This document shows positions 14,608 through 22,873 of a stretch of 23,697 bases of DNA, in pieces. The translations under genes and the position numbers were made by a program. The DNA is from CAZWRK01 sp964635875. GTDB taxonomy: Bacteria > Pseudomonadota > Gammaproteobacteria > Burkholderiales > Aquaspirillaceae. The DNA is taken from contig CAZWRK010000061.1 of the NCBI GenBank assembly GCA_964635875.1, positions 1-23,697 on the forward strand, in the 5' to 3' direction. The notes under the pieces are model-generated. The model was not told where the DNA came from, searched no databases, and saw only the letters and a list, made by a program, of their open reading frames with translations. The number at the start of each line of letters is the position of its first letter. The stretch's first letter is position 1.

Positions 14608-17193
14608 TTAGGCATGGCTCCATTGGCGAACCAGATCCAATACCGCTGCTCGCTGAGCAGGATGCGCCTGCAAGACCAAAATTTCGCCCGACTGCACATC
14701 AAGCAATGCGGTTCGCGCCGCTTCTACGCTGTCCTGCGCGATCGTTATCGCAGATGCACGTGCCGAAGCAAGCTGCGGCAAGACACCTTGCATGACCGAG
14801 CCGGCCTCCGCACTCGCGTCCGAAGTCAGCACCGTGACCGCGTCAAACATCTGCACTAAGCATTCGGCTTGCGCAGCCCAGTCTTGTGCACGGCGTGCAG
14901 GTACTGCGAAAACAATCTCGCGACGGGTACACGGCAGCTGATCTAAAGTCTGACTGAGCGCATTTAACGCGCTGGTATTCGATGCCGAGTCGACTAAAAC
15001 ACGCATTCCATCGCGCTCGAACAAGATAGACGCAGTGTCCCCTTCAAAACTTTCAATACCTCGGCGGATTAAATCAATTTCCAGACCTAAGCCCCAAGCA
15101 GCACCGACAGCAGCCAAGACGTTTTCAACTTGGGTAGAAATTTGACCGTGTGCAGTCAGTGGCACGGCGCTTAACGCATTCAAGACCGTTTCTTGCGCGC
15201 CTTCAGCCAAAATAATCTGCCCATCGCGCACAAAGACGCCACGGCCGCCCTGTTGGCGATGCGCAACCAGCACCGGTTGCGTAGCGTCGAGTGCAAAGAA
15301 AATCACGCCGCCATCACACAGCTCAGCCATTTCGGCCACAAGAGAATCACGCGCATTCAGGACGGCGTACCCATCTGGCAACACCACATCAACCTGCGTA
15401 CGGAAAACGTTAAACATTTTTTCCGGCGTTTCGATGTAGTAATCACCCAGATGATCGGCTTGATCAATATTGGTGACCACGGCCACTTTGCAGCGATCGT
15501 AGGCCAAGCCTTCAGACAAAATCGTACCGCTATCATTTTCGAATACAGCCGCATCAATTGAGCGGTTCAGCAGAATTTGGTGTGCGGATGCCCAGTTGGC
15601 ACAATCCCCCGCGCGAATTTGGCGACGGTGATGAAATAGGCCATCGCTGCACGCCAAGCCGACCTGATAACCCGCCAAATGCTGCAACCAAGCCACCAAC
15701 TGCGCCACTACGGTTTTACCGTTGGTGCCGGTCACGCCGACAATCGGAATCCGCGCGTCGCTACGGCCTTCGGGGAAGAGATGCTCGACGATGGCTTGAC
15801 CGACTGGCCGCGCTTGGCCTTCGGCGGGTTTGAGGTGCATCAACAAGCCCGGCCCCGCGTTCACTTCGACAATCGCAGCGCCTTGCGCTTCAAGCGGGCG
15901 AGAAATGTCTTCCGCAACCAAATCAATCCCTGCGATATCCAAGCCGACAATACGCGCCGCCAAAGCAACCGTTTCTGCTACGGAAGGATGCACCTGATCG
16001 GTGACATCGAATGCCACATTGCCATTGCGTTGAATGAGGACTTCACGACCGGCTTCGGGAATGCTTTCCGCGGTCAATGACTGCCGAGACAATTCAAGAC
16101 GCGCGGCAGAGTCGAGGCGGACTAAATTCAGCGGGTGATCTTCGGTCCGGCCACGGCGCGGATCAATATTCAGCTGCAGCTCAATCAATTCTTCGACGGT
16201 CGAGCGGCCGTCGCCAATCACAGAAGCCGTTTTACCTTGAGCGGCGGCAACGACGCGACCACCCACCACCAGCAAGCGGTGTTCATTGCCTCGAATGCAA
16301 CGCTCAACCAAAACACCACTGCCTTCTTCGACAGCAATGTGATACGCCGATTCAATTTCTTCGCGGGTATTCAGATCGGTAAAGACGCCGCGGCCATGAT
16401 TGCCGTCACACGGTTTAACCACAACCGGCAAGCCAATATCTTGTGCAGCGTCCCATGCGTCTTCGAGACTCTCCACGAGGCGGCCTTCTGGAACGGGCAC
16501 GCCGCAGGATTCTAATAAGCTCTTGGTCAGATCTTTGTCGCGTGAAATGCCTTCGGCAATCGCGCTCGTGCGATCGGTTTCGGCAGTCCAAATTCGACGC
16601 ATCGCTTTACCGTAACCAAACTGCACCAAATTGCCTTCGGATAAGCGCAAGTATGGAATATCACGGTCGTCGGCGGCATCGACAATGCAGGCGGTGCTCG
16701 GGCCAAGGCAGAGACGGTCGGTCATGCGGCGCAATTGGGCGACCGTTTCGGCCACATCAAAGGTGCGATCTTCAACCGCAGCCATGACCAAATCGCGCGC
16801 GGCGTACAACGCGGCGCGGGTGACTTGCTCGTGCCATGCCCGCACCACGACTTTATACACGCCGCGGATTGGAGTTTCTCTGGCTTTGCCAAAGCCGCCG
16901 GGCATGCCCGCAAGGTTTTGCAACTCGAGCGTGACATGTTCAAGAATATGTCCTGGCCATGTGCCTTCTTTGACGCGCTGTAAAAATCCACCGCGCTCGC
17001 CGATACTGCAGCGGTGTTCAATTAATGAGGGCAGCCATGCAGAAAGACGCTCATAAAAGCCCGGAATGGTATTTGAGGGGTAATCCTCTAATTCACCAAT
17101 ATCGACCCACGCTTCCAGTACTGGACGATATGTCCATATATTCGGCCCACGCAGGGAGATAATGCGAAGAAATTCAATATGTTTCTTGTTCAT
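14608..17193 (-). CDS. cphA': Cyanophycin synthetase-like protein CphA' (Mur-ligase lobe degenerate)
   Basis: ATG at 17193 (861 aa); a TTG six bases upstream is an alternative, and neither has a clear Shine-Dalgarno. It has the same architecture as CphA: N domain 1-~175, ATP-grasp ~221-480 (VVVKPCDGNHGRGV, EVNAGPG) and Mur-ligase-like domain ~481-861 with P-loop GTNGKT (489-494). The N domain keeps HILEH (H82, E85, H86), followed by a TLELQ stretch. The late Mur-ligase motifs are lost. GRFN of CphA aligns to ILFE, YGHNP to SASNT (~736-740), and the GDRRDED loop to VPARRAQD. ATP-binding parts remain but arginine ligation looks impaired. Tandem cphA'/cphA pairs are known in betaproteobacteria. 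I infer a supporting role, either primer formation or Asp addition. It is first in a two-gene leftward operon. Confidence 0.92.
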   Translation of the reverse strand: MNKKHIEFLRIISLRGPNIWTYRPVLEAWVDIGELEDYPSNTIPGFYERLSAWLPSLIEHRCSIGERGGFLQRVKEGTWPGHILEHVTLELQNLAGMPGGFGKARETPIRGVYKVVVRAWHEQVTRAALYAARDLVMAAVEDRTFDVAETVAQLRRMTDRLCLGPSTACIVDAADDRDIPYLRLSEGNLVQFGYGKAMRRIWTAETDRTSAIAEGISRDKDLTKSLLESCGVPVPEGRLVESLEDAWDAAQDIGLPVVVKPCDGNHGRGVFTDLNTREEIESAYHIAVEEGSGVLVERCIRGNEHRLLVVGGRVVAAAQGKTASVIGDGRSTVEELIELQLNIDPRRGRTEDHPLNLVRLDSAARLELSRQSLTAESIPEAGREVLIQRNGNVAFDVTDQVHPSVAETVALAARIVGLDIAGIDLVAEDISRPLEAQGAAIVEVNAGPGLLMHLKPAEGQARPVGQAIVEHLFPEGRSDARIPIVGVTGTNGKTVVAQLVAWLQHLAGYQVGLACSDGLFHHRRQIRAGDCANWASAHQILLNRSIDAAVFENDSGTILSEGLAYDRCKVAVVTNIDQADHLGDYYIETPEKMFNVFRTQVDVVLPDGYAVLNARDSLVAEMAELCDGGVIFFALDATQPVLVAHRQQGGRGVFVRDGQIILAEGAQETVLNALSAVPLTAHGQISTQVENVLAAVGAAWGLGLEIDLIRRGIESFEGDTASILFERDGMRVLVDSASNTSALNALSQTLDQLPCTRREIVFAVPARRAQDWAAQAECLVQMFDAVTVLTSDASAEAGSVMQGVLPQLASARASAITIAQDSVEAARTALLDVQSGEILVLQAHPAQRAAVLDLVRQWSHA

Positions 17194-17199
17194 ATTCAA

Positions 17200-17785
17200 T
17201 ATTTAGATACCGTCGGGCGTTTATTTACGTCAACTCGCAAACTATATTTGTCAGCGACCGGCAAATAACACGTTGTATTAACTTATCCCGTCAAAAAACA
17301 GGAATATTTTTTAATTCAACCATATAAAACGACATGGTCATTTTTTGGATCGATTCTAACAACCCAAGACCCATCCACATCAAGAAAGCTTGCTACGCTT
17401 AAGGTTTAGCATAAAAACGGGCTTTCAGGACGCCAAAAGATCCTTGTAGAAGTGACGGCTACTATACACTCGCTTTCTCACCAATCAAACAGCCCAACCT
17501 CGCAGCGTGAACAATCGGAAATATGAACTTAAACCCTTGTTAAATTAGAAATTTTAATCAAAAGAAACGCGAAAAATTACAATTCATTACAAATCATTTC
17601 AATCGATTGCATTAAATATGGCGACAACTCGCTACCCTCTTTCTGCATGAAAGCATCTTGCGTCGAAGTTGCCCTGTTTATATGCCTAATACATTGACTT
17701 TGCTGCATAGCAATAACACGCCCTCAATCACGGCACATCATCACGGCTCAGCCGCTCTATACGCCTAGGCAAAATTGATTCAACA
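17200..17785. other. 586-bp intergenic region between divergent cyanophycin genes
   Basis: This AT-rich stretch separates cphA' (leftward) from the ABC transporter (rightward) and must hold both promoters. No open frame with a plausible product, no tRNA and no terminator was seen. A short CGGCT/AGCCG hairpin lies near 17743-17753, about 33 bases before the transporter start. Candidate rightward elements (TTGACT at 17694, TTTATATG near 17677) are not at proper spacing, so I do not call that promoter. Confidence 0.6.
17265..17294 (-). promoter_or_regulatory. Candidate sigma-70 promoter for cphA'
   Basis: Reading leftward: TTGACG (17294-17289), 18-bp spacer, TGTTAT (17270-17265). Transcription would start near 17258, giving a leader of about 65 bases. 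The -35 matches 5 of 6 and the -10 only 4 of 6, so confidence is low. Confidence 0.35.
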
Positions 17786-20056
17786 ATGAATACACACACT
17801 ACGCCCCCATCCCTTCCAAGCCACCTTCGCATTCCTGAGGCGTGGCAGGCAGACGTTCATCGTGCGCTTGATGCCGATGAAACTCTTTTAGCAGTCGTCA
17901 GCATCGATCTCGATAGCCAACTGCACTTTTCTTCAGGTCTTGTCATCGTCACCACACGGCGCCTGCTCGGCAAAATGGCGACAGAAAACACATGGCAAAG
18001 CTGGAACTACGAAGCAGGAATGGTTCTTCGACACATTGACCATGCCGGTGTCGGCAGCTTGATTTTAGAAGATGGCAGATCGCGCCTTGCCATTTGGCGC
18101 TATACCTTGGGCCACAACCCCGACGCGCTTCAATGCATTCGCCACTTCCAACAACAGCGCGATCGTCACTGCCACGGCCGCGCCATTCCGACCCACGAAG
18201 ATGATCAATGCCCCCGCTGTCAGGCCACGCTGCCCGACGGACAAGAAGAATGCCCAAACTGCGCACAGCAAGATGCCCAAGAACCGCCGTCGACATGGAC
18301 ATTATTCCGACTCTGGCGCTTTGCAAAACCCTACAATCGCCAACTGCTCGCTGGATTTTTGCTGACGCTCGCCTCCACCGCAGCGACATTGGTACCGCCC
18401 TATCTGACCATGCCGCTCATGGATAACGTGCTAATCCCGTATCAAAACGGCGCACCAATCGATTTTGAGCTAGCGGCCCTATATCTCAGCGGTTTACTCC
18501 TTTCGGCGTTTCTGGCATGGGGGCTTGGCTGGGCCAAAACCTACATCTTGGCGCGCGTCAGTGAGCGTATCGGTGCCGATTTGCGCACGACGACCTATGA
18601 GCATTTGCTCAAGCTCTCGCAAGCCTATTTCGGCGGAAAACGTACCGGCGATTTAATGGCCCGTATCGGCAGCGAAACCGACCGGATTTGCGTCTTTTTG
18701 TCGCTGCATTTGCTCGACTTCGCCACCGACGTGCTGATGATCATCATGACCTCGGCCATTCTGATTTCGATTAATCCGTGGCTGGCCCTGATTACACTGC
18801 TGCCGTTGCCGTTTATTGCGTGGATGATTCACCAAGTGCGCGACCGTCTGCGTACCGGTTTTGAAAAAGTCGATCGAATTTGGTCGGAAGTCACCAACGT
18901 CCTCGCCGATACCATCCCCGGCATTCGCGTGGTCAAAGCCTTTGCCCAAGAACAGCGCGAAGCCGCCCGCTTCCGCGAAGCCAATAACCATAACCTCGCC
19001 GTCAACGACAAGGTCAATAAAACATGGTCGCTGTTCTCGCCATCGGTGACGTTGCTCACCGAAATTGGCTTGCTGATTGTGTGGGGCTTTGGGATTTGGC
19101 TGATCTCGCAAAATAAAATCACCGTCGGTGTGCTCACCGCCTTTTTAGCCTATATCAGCCGCTTTTATACCCGCCTCGATTCGATGAGCCGAATTGTCTC
19201 GGTGACGCAAAAAGCCGCCGCCGGTGCAAAACGGATTTTCGACATTCTCGACCATGTATCCAGCGTGCATGAAGCCAGCCAGCCGGTGCATTTACCGCAG
19301 GTTAAAGGCCATATCGAACTGCGTAATATTGGCTTCCGCTACGGCAACCGCGCGGTCACACAAGGCATTCAGCTCTCGATTCAACCGGGCGAAATGATTG
19401 GCTTGGTCGGGCACAGTGGCTCGGGCAAAAGTACGCTGGTCAATCTGATTTGCCGTTTTTACGATGTCTCCGAAGGCGCGATTTTGCTCGATGGCGTCGA
19501 TATTCGCTCACTACCGGTATCGGAATATCGCCGCAATATCGGGCTGGTCTTGCAAGAGCCGTTCTTGTTCTTCGGCACCATTGCCGAAAACATCGCCTAC
19601 GGCAAACCCAACGCCAGCCGCGAAGAAATTGTCGCCGCAGCCCGCGCCGCCCATGCGCACGAATTTATTCTGCGTCTTCCGCATGGCTATGATTCGCTCG
19701 TGGGCGAACGTGGGCAGGCGCTGTCCGGCGGCGAGCGGCAACGGATTTCGATTGCCCGCGCCCTGCTGATTGACCCGCGTATTTTGATTTTGGATGAAGC
19801 CACGTCGTCGGTGGATACCACCACCGAGAAAGAAATTCAGAAGGCGCTTGATAACTTGGTACGAGGCCGCACCACGATTGCGATTGCACACCGCCTATCG
19901 ACCTTGCGCCAAGCCAATCGGCTGGTGGTCTTGGATCGCGGCTGCGTAGTCGAAGAAGGCAGCCACGACGAACTGATCGCACAAGAAGGCGCGTATTTCC
20001 GCCTTTATCAGGCCCAAGCCCGCCAAGAAGCCGAAGCACAGGAAGGACTCGCATGA
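17786..20056 (+). CDS. Cyanophycin-associated ABC transporter (fused membrane and ATPase domains, N-terminal extra domain plus zinc ribbon)
   Basis: 756 aa, longer than the ~580 aa of an ordinary half-transporter. Residues ~20-125 form a small beta-rich domain of PH-like appearance (LVIVTTRRLLG) that I cannot name. It is followed by a zinc ribbon with C142-C145 and C156-C159 (CPRC, CPNC). The exporter-type membrane domain runs ~175-485. The ATPase domain (~508-740) is complete: Walker A GHSGSGKST (542-550), Q-loop Q590, signature LSGGE (646-650), Walker B ILILDEA and H-loop H702. One chain carries one half, so it should act as a homodimer in the inner membrane. It is divergent from cphA'/cphA and overlaps the DUF1854 gene by ATGA. 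From memory, this transporter type recurs beside cphA genes and carries the family label cyanophycin metabolism-associated. The substrate is unknown. Confidence 0.9.
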   Translation: MNTHTTPPSLPSHLRIPEAWQADVHRALDADETLLAVVSIDLDSQLHFSSGLVIVTTRRLLGKMATENTWQSWNYEAGMVLRHIDHAGVGSLILEDGRSRLAIWRYTLGHNPDALQCIRHFQQQRDRHCHGRAIPTHEDDQCPRCQATLPDGQEECPNCAQQDAQEPPSTWTLFRLWRFAKPYNRQLLAGFLLTLASTAATLVPPYLTMPLMDNVLIPYQNGAPIDFELAALYLSGLLLSAFLAWGLGWAKTYILARVSERIGADLRTTTYEHLLKLSQAYFGGKRTGDLMARIGSETDRICVFLSLHLLDFATDVLMIIMTSAILISINPWLALITLLPLPFIAWMIHQVRDRLRTGFEKVDRIWSEVTNVLADTIPGIRVVKAFAQEQREAARFREANNHNLAVNDKVNKTWSLFSPSVTLLTEIGLLIVWGFGIWLISQNKITVGVLTAFLAYISRFYTRLDSMSRIVSVTQKAAAGAKRIFDILDHVSSVHEASQPVHLPQVKGHIELRNIGFRYGNRAVTQGIQLSIQPGEMIGLVGHSGSGKSTLVNLICRFYDVSEGAILLDGVDIRSLPVSEYRRNIGLVLQEPFLFFGTIAENIAYGKPNASREEIVAAARAAHAHEFILRLPHGYDSLVGERGQALSGGERQRISIARALLIDPRILILDEATSSVDTTTEKEIQKALDNLVRGRTTIAIAHRLSTLRQANRLVVLDRGCVVEEGSHDELIAQEGAYFRLYQAQARQEAEAQEGLA

Positions 20057-20529
20057 GCACCACGCCCACCAAAGTATTGCCAATGAGCACCGACAGCATG
20101 GGTCAACTGTGCTGGCACCATGCAGACAACAGCGTCGAAATCATCACCGCCGTCCGTGCATTCCCGATTGGCGCACCGCAACAAGGGATTGCGCTGGTCA
20201 ATCAAGATGGCAAAGAAGTGTGTTGGCTCACGGGTTTAGAGGATCTGAGCGAACACGCCCGCGCGCTGATTGAAGCCGATTTGGCAGGTCGGGAATTTAT
20301 GCCCGAAATTCAAAAACTCTGCAGCGTTTCAACTTTTGCAACCCCCAGCACATGGGAAGTTGAAACCAATCGCGGGCGGACAAGCTTTGTGCTGAAAGGC
20401 GAAGAAGACATTCGCCGCCTCGCCCCTCCGAGTTTGTTGATTACCGATAGCCACGGCATTCACTTTTTGATTCGCGATATGCGTGCGCTCGATAAACACA
20501 GCAAAAAGCTGCTAGACCGCTTCTTCTAA
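20053..20529 (+). CDS. DUF1854 family protein, cyanophycin metabolism-associated
   Basis: 158 aa with no signal peptide or membrane segment, so cytoplasmic. The start overlaps the stop of the ABC transporter (ATGA) and has a strong Shine-Dalgarno, AGGAAGGA, eight bases upstream, which points to tight translational coupling. The sequence is a mixed alpha/beta domain ending in FVLKGEEDIRRL, LLITDSHGIHFLIRDMRALDKHSKKLLDRFF; the late IRDMRALD stretch fits what I remember of DUF1854. No catalytic motif is evident. The fixed pairing with the transporter suggests a partner that binds its cytoplasmic face or its N-terminal domain, but the function is unknown. It converges with the Tat-signal gene, only 6 bp separating the two stops, with no terminator between. 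Confidence 0.85.
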   Translation: MSTTPTKVLPMSTDSMGQLCWHHADNSVEIITAVRAFPIGAPQQGIALVNQDGKEVCWLTGLEDLSEHARALIEADLAGREFMPEIQKLCSVSTFATPSTWEVETNRGRTSFVLKGEEDIRRLAPPSLLITDSHGIHFLIRDMRALDKHSKKLLDRFF

Positions 20530-20535
20530 CACGTT

Positions 20536-21084
20536 TTATGAAGCCGCTGCCTCGGTGCGCCCTAGTTTTTCGAGGGGCGGGCCGGGGTAGCCCATCATCA
20601 CCCATGCCGCGTCTTGGTCGTACCATGCGCTGACGATCAAACCACGCAACGCCTGATATAAGGCGCGCTTCCATTTCAGCTTACTCAAGCGCCAATTTTC
20701 GAGCACTGCAGCAATATCGGCCTCGCTCGCCTCTTGCCACGGCAACTTCATGCCCAAGCCCCAATGCCGCGTCGGTCGCCACGCCAAAATGCGACATACG
20801 TGCCGCAACTCGTCCTGCATTTCCGGCGGCCACCGCCCTGCGAGACGATCCACGGTCTTCACCACCTCGCCTAAATAGGCCTGACGTTGTGCCAAAGAAA
20901 AATCTAAGATCACTGGTGCCATCGCCGCGATGACGGCAGCACCTTCTTCGGTGAGGACTTGGGGCGCAAAGGTCTGCGGAAAAGCATAATAATCCTGCCG
21001 CCCTTGCTGGCTCCACCACGCCACGCCGCCGAGCGCCAACCCACTGACCACCCCTAATTTTAAAAACCGTCGCCGACTGAGCAT
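20536..21084 (-). CDS. Tat-exported periplasmic protein, gluconate dehydrogenase subunit 3-like
   Basis: 182 aa. The N-terminus has a textbook twin-arginine signal, SRRRFLK (residues 3-9), then a hydrophobic stretch (~10-23), so the folded protein is exported by the Tat pathway. The mature part is helical and rich in Trp and Arg, with the pattern WYDQDAAWVMMGYPGPP near 151-170. This resembles the small Tat-signal partner proteins (gluconate 2-dehydrogenase subunit 3 type) that escort GMC-family oxidoreductases. No oxidoreductase or cytochrome c gene is next to it, which is unusual for such a partner. AGGA lies nine bases before the ATG. The family assignment is tentative; the Tat signal is firm. 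Confidence 0.75.
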   Translation of the reverse strand: MLSRRRFLKLGVVSGLALGGVAWWSQQGRQDYYAFPQTFAPQVLTEEGAAVIAAMAPVILDFSLAQRQAYLGEVVKTVDRLAGRWPPEMQDELRHVCRILAWRPTRHWGLGMKLPWQEASEADIAAVLENWRLSKLKWKRALYQALRGLIVSAWYDQDAAWVMMGYPGPPLEKLGRTEAAAS

Positions 21085-21268
21085 ATCGCTATTGTCCTAA
21101 CTATCTGACTAAAAGCGCGCCAAACCCACAATACGCTTGAACTTTGGCGGCTAGATGAGTGGGGAGGGAGTGTAGTTGCCGCAGCAACGCTCGGCAATCC
21201 AAAGAACAGATCACCCTGTGTTATGCTGAAATCGCCCATCCCCTTACAAACCTATTATTGCCAATATT

Positions 21269-22459
21269 ATGTTGATCGATTTTTTTCTTGCCCTGCGCGA
21301 CGCCGGTTTGCCGGTGAGCCTCAAAGAACATTTGGTGTTGCTCGAAGCGTTGCGGGCGCGGCTCGCCTTTTGCAATCTGGACGCCTTTTATCATTTAGCG
21401 CGCACGGTTTTGATCAAAGATGAAAAATGGTTTGATCGTTTTGACCAAGTGTTTGCGGCCCATGTTCACGGCATCGAAATCGCGCTTGAAGATTTAGAAC
21501 AGGCGATTCCCGAAGAGTGGTTGCGAAAGATGGTCGAAAAACATCTCTCCGAAGAAGAAAAGAAACAGCTTGAAGGCCTCGGCTGGGATGAGCTGATGAA
21601 GCGCCTTGCCGAACGTCTTGCTGAGCAAAAAGAACGACATCAGGGCGGCAATAAGTGGATTGGCACCGGCGGTACCAGCCCGTTTGGAGCGTATGGCTAT
21701 AACCCAGAAGGCATTCGCATTGGTCAGCACGAATCACGGCACCGGCGCGCGGTCAAAGTCTGGGATCAGCGCGAGTTTCGAAATTTTGATGATAGCGTCG
21801 AGCTTGGCACCCGCAATCTTAAAGTCGCCCTGCGGCGATTGCGCGAATTCGCACGGGCGGGCGCAGCGGAAACCTTAGATTTGGCCGGTTCAATCCGCGC
21901 GACCGCACGCAATGGCGGCATGTTGGATTTGCAATTTGTGCCGGAACTACATAACACCGTGAAAGTCTTGGTGCTGTTTGATGTCGGCGGCTCAATGGAT
22001 GACCATATTCGGGTATGCGAAGAACTGTTTTCAGCGGTGCGCACCGAATTCAAACATTTGGAATACTTCTATTTTCATAACTGCGTGTATGAAAAACTCT
22101 GGAAAGATAACCACCGCCGTCGCCAAGCCTCAACGCCGACGCTGGATGTGATTCACACCTTTGGCCCCGATTGGAAATTGATTTTCGTCGGTGATGCGAC
22201 GATGAGCCCCTATGAAATTGCCTATCGGGGCGGCAGTGTCGAGCACATGAACGAAGAAAGCGGCGAAGTCTGGATGCGCCGCCTACTGGGACATTTTCAG
22301 CAGGCGGTGTGGCTAAATCCGGTTGATCCACGCGATTGGGCATACACGCACTCTCTCGGCATGATCCGCGACTTGATGGGGCAACGGATGTTCCCGCTCA
22401 GCGTGGAGGGAATTGATCAGGCGGTGCGGTGTTTGCAGCGGCGGCATGTGGAGGTTTGA
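21269..22459 (+). CDS. VWA domain-containing CoxE-like protein
   Basis: 396 aa. The N-terminal half is helical and charged (a coiled-coil-like stretch around 80-125). A glycine-rich linker with GTGGTSPFGAYGYNP follows, then a von Willebrand A domain from ~230. The metal-binding motif reads DVGGS (238-242), where the canonical DxSxS has Ser at the third position; the last Ser and the downstream FVGDATMSPYEI are present. Proteins of this type usually work with a MoxR-family AAA+ ATPase in metal-centre insertion or protein-complex remodelling. No MoxR gene adjoins it here; upstream is a divergent Tat-signal gene. No clear Shine-Dalgarno precedes the ATG, but the frame is closed just upstream and the match of the first residues to the family (LIDFFLALRDAGLPVS) supports this start. 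Confidence 0.88.
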   Translation: MLIDFFLALRDAGLPVSLKEHLVLLEALRARLAFCNLDAFYHLARTVLIKDEKWFDRFDQVFAAHVHGIEIALEDLEQAIPEEWLRKMVEKHLSEEEKKQLEGLGWDELMKRLAERLAEQKERHQGGNKWIGTGGTSPFGAYGYNPEGIRIGQHESRHRRAVKVWDQREFRNFDDSVELGTRNLKVALRRLREFARAGAAETLDLAGSIRATARNGGMLDLQFVPELHNTVKVLVLFDVGGSMDDHIRVCEELFSAVRTEFKHLEYFYFHNCVYEKLWKDNHRRRQASTPTLDVIHTFGPDWKLIFVGDATMSPYEIAYRGGSVEHMNEESGEVWMRRLLGHFQQAVWLNPVDPRDWAYTHSLGMIRDLMGQRMFPLSVEGIDQAVRCLQRRHVEV

Positions 22460-22461
22460 TC

Positions 22462-22493
22462 AAAGGCAGGGGATATTGACCCTTGCCTTTTTC
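22462..22493 (+). terminator. Terminator after the VWA gene
   Basis: AAAGGCAGGG pairs with CCCtTGCCTTT with one bulged T around an 8-nt loop, and the T-run is short (TTTTT into C). It starts 3 bp after the stop. Confidence 0.65.
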
Positions 22494-22513
22494 GTTCCTA
22501 GAACGATAGACGC

Positions 22514-22551
22514 AAAAAAACCGCTGAAACCTTGAGGGTTTTGAGCGGTTT
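22514..22551 (-). terminator. Rho-independent terminator of tRNA-Leu
   Basis: Reading leftward, AAACCGCT (22551-22544) pairs with AGCGGTTT (22525-22518) with an inner AAAACC/GGTTT extension, followed by a run of seven T. It begins about 24 bases after the tRNA 3' end. Confidence 0.88.
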
Positions 22552-22574
22552 GATTGTGTGCACCGAAAAACTGT

Positions 22575-22659
22575 TGGTGCGAAAGGAGAGACTCGAACTC
22601 TCACGCCTTGCGGCGCTGGAACCTAAATCCAGTGCGTCTACCAATTTCGCCACTTTCGC
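22575..22659 (-). tRNA. tRNA-Leu (anticodon UAG)
   Basis: 85 bases including an encoded CCA end. The acceptor stem GCGAAAG/CTTTCGC is perfect. The anticodon stem CTGGA/TCCAG encloses the loop TTTAGGT, giving anticodon UAG, which reads CUN leucine codons. A long variable arm (GCGCCGCAAGGCGT) and the T arm (GAGAG TTCGAGT CTCTC) complete a class II leucine tRNA. It stands alone between its own promoter and terminator. Confidence 0.97.
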
Positions 22660-22699
22660 GTTGCTTGCTAAACAGTGCTGTTCAAGCAGCAAGGTCGCC

Positions 22700-22728
22700 A
22701 TAATACCCATACCAATCGAACTTGGCAA
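22700..22728 (-). promoter_or_regulatory. Sigma-70 promoter of tRNA-Leu with GC-rich discriminator
   Basis: Reading leftward: TTGCCA (22728-22723), exactly 17 bp, TATTAT (22705-22700), each 5 of 6 to consensus. The bases after the -10 are GGCGACC, a GC-rich discriminator of the kind linked to stringent (ppGpp) control of stable RNA promoters. The start would be near 22693, about 34 bases before the tRNA. Confidence 0.75.
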
Positions 22729-22873
22729 GGGGGTAAGCTACATTTAAGCTGAAATCAGCACAATCATTCTAAAAACCTCTAGAAAGCACGGCCGCCCAGC
22801 CCCATTTCATAGAGACTCTATCGAGCCGCACCTTTGGCTTTCATCTTCACCACGCACCTAAGAGGAACCCATC

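Noticed and set aside
22809..22821. Small inverted repeat ATAGAGaCTCTAT upstream of yccA
   Set aside because: Short and isolated; this could occur by chance and nothing ties it to regulation.
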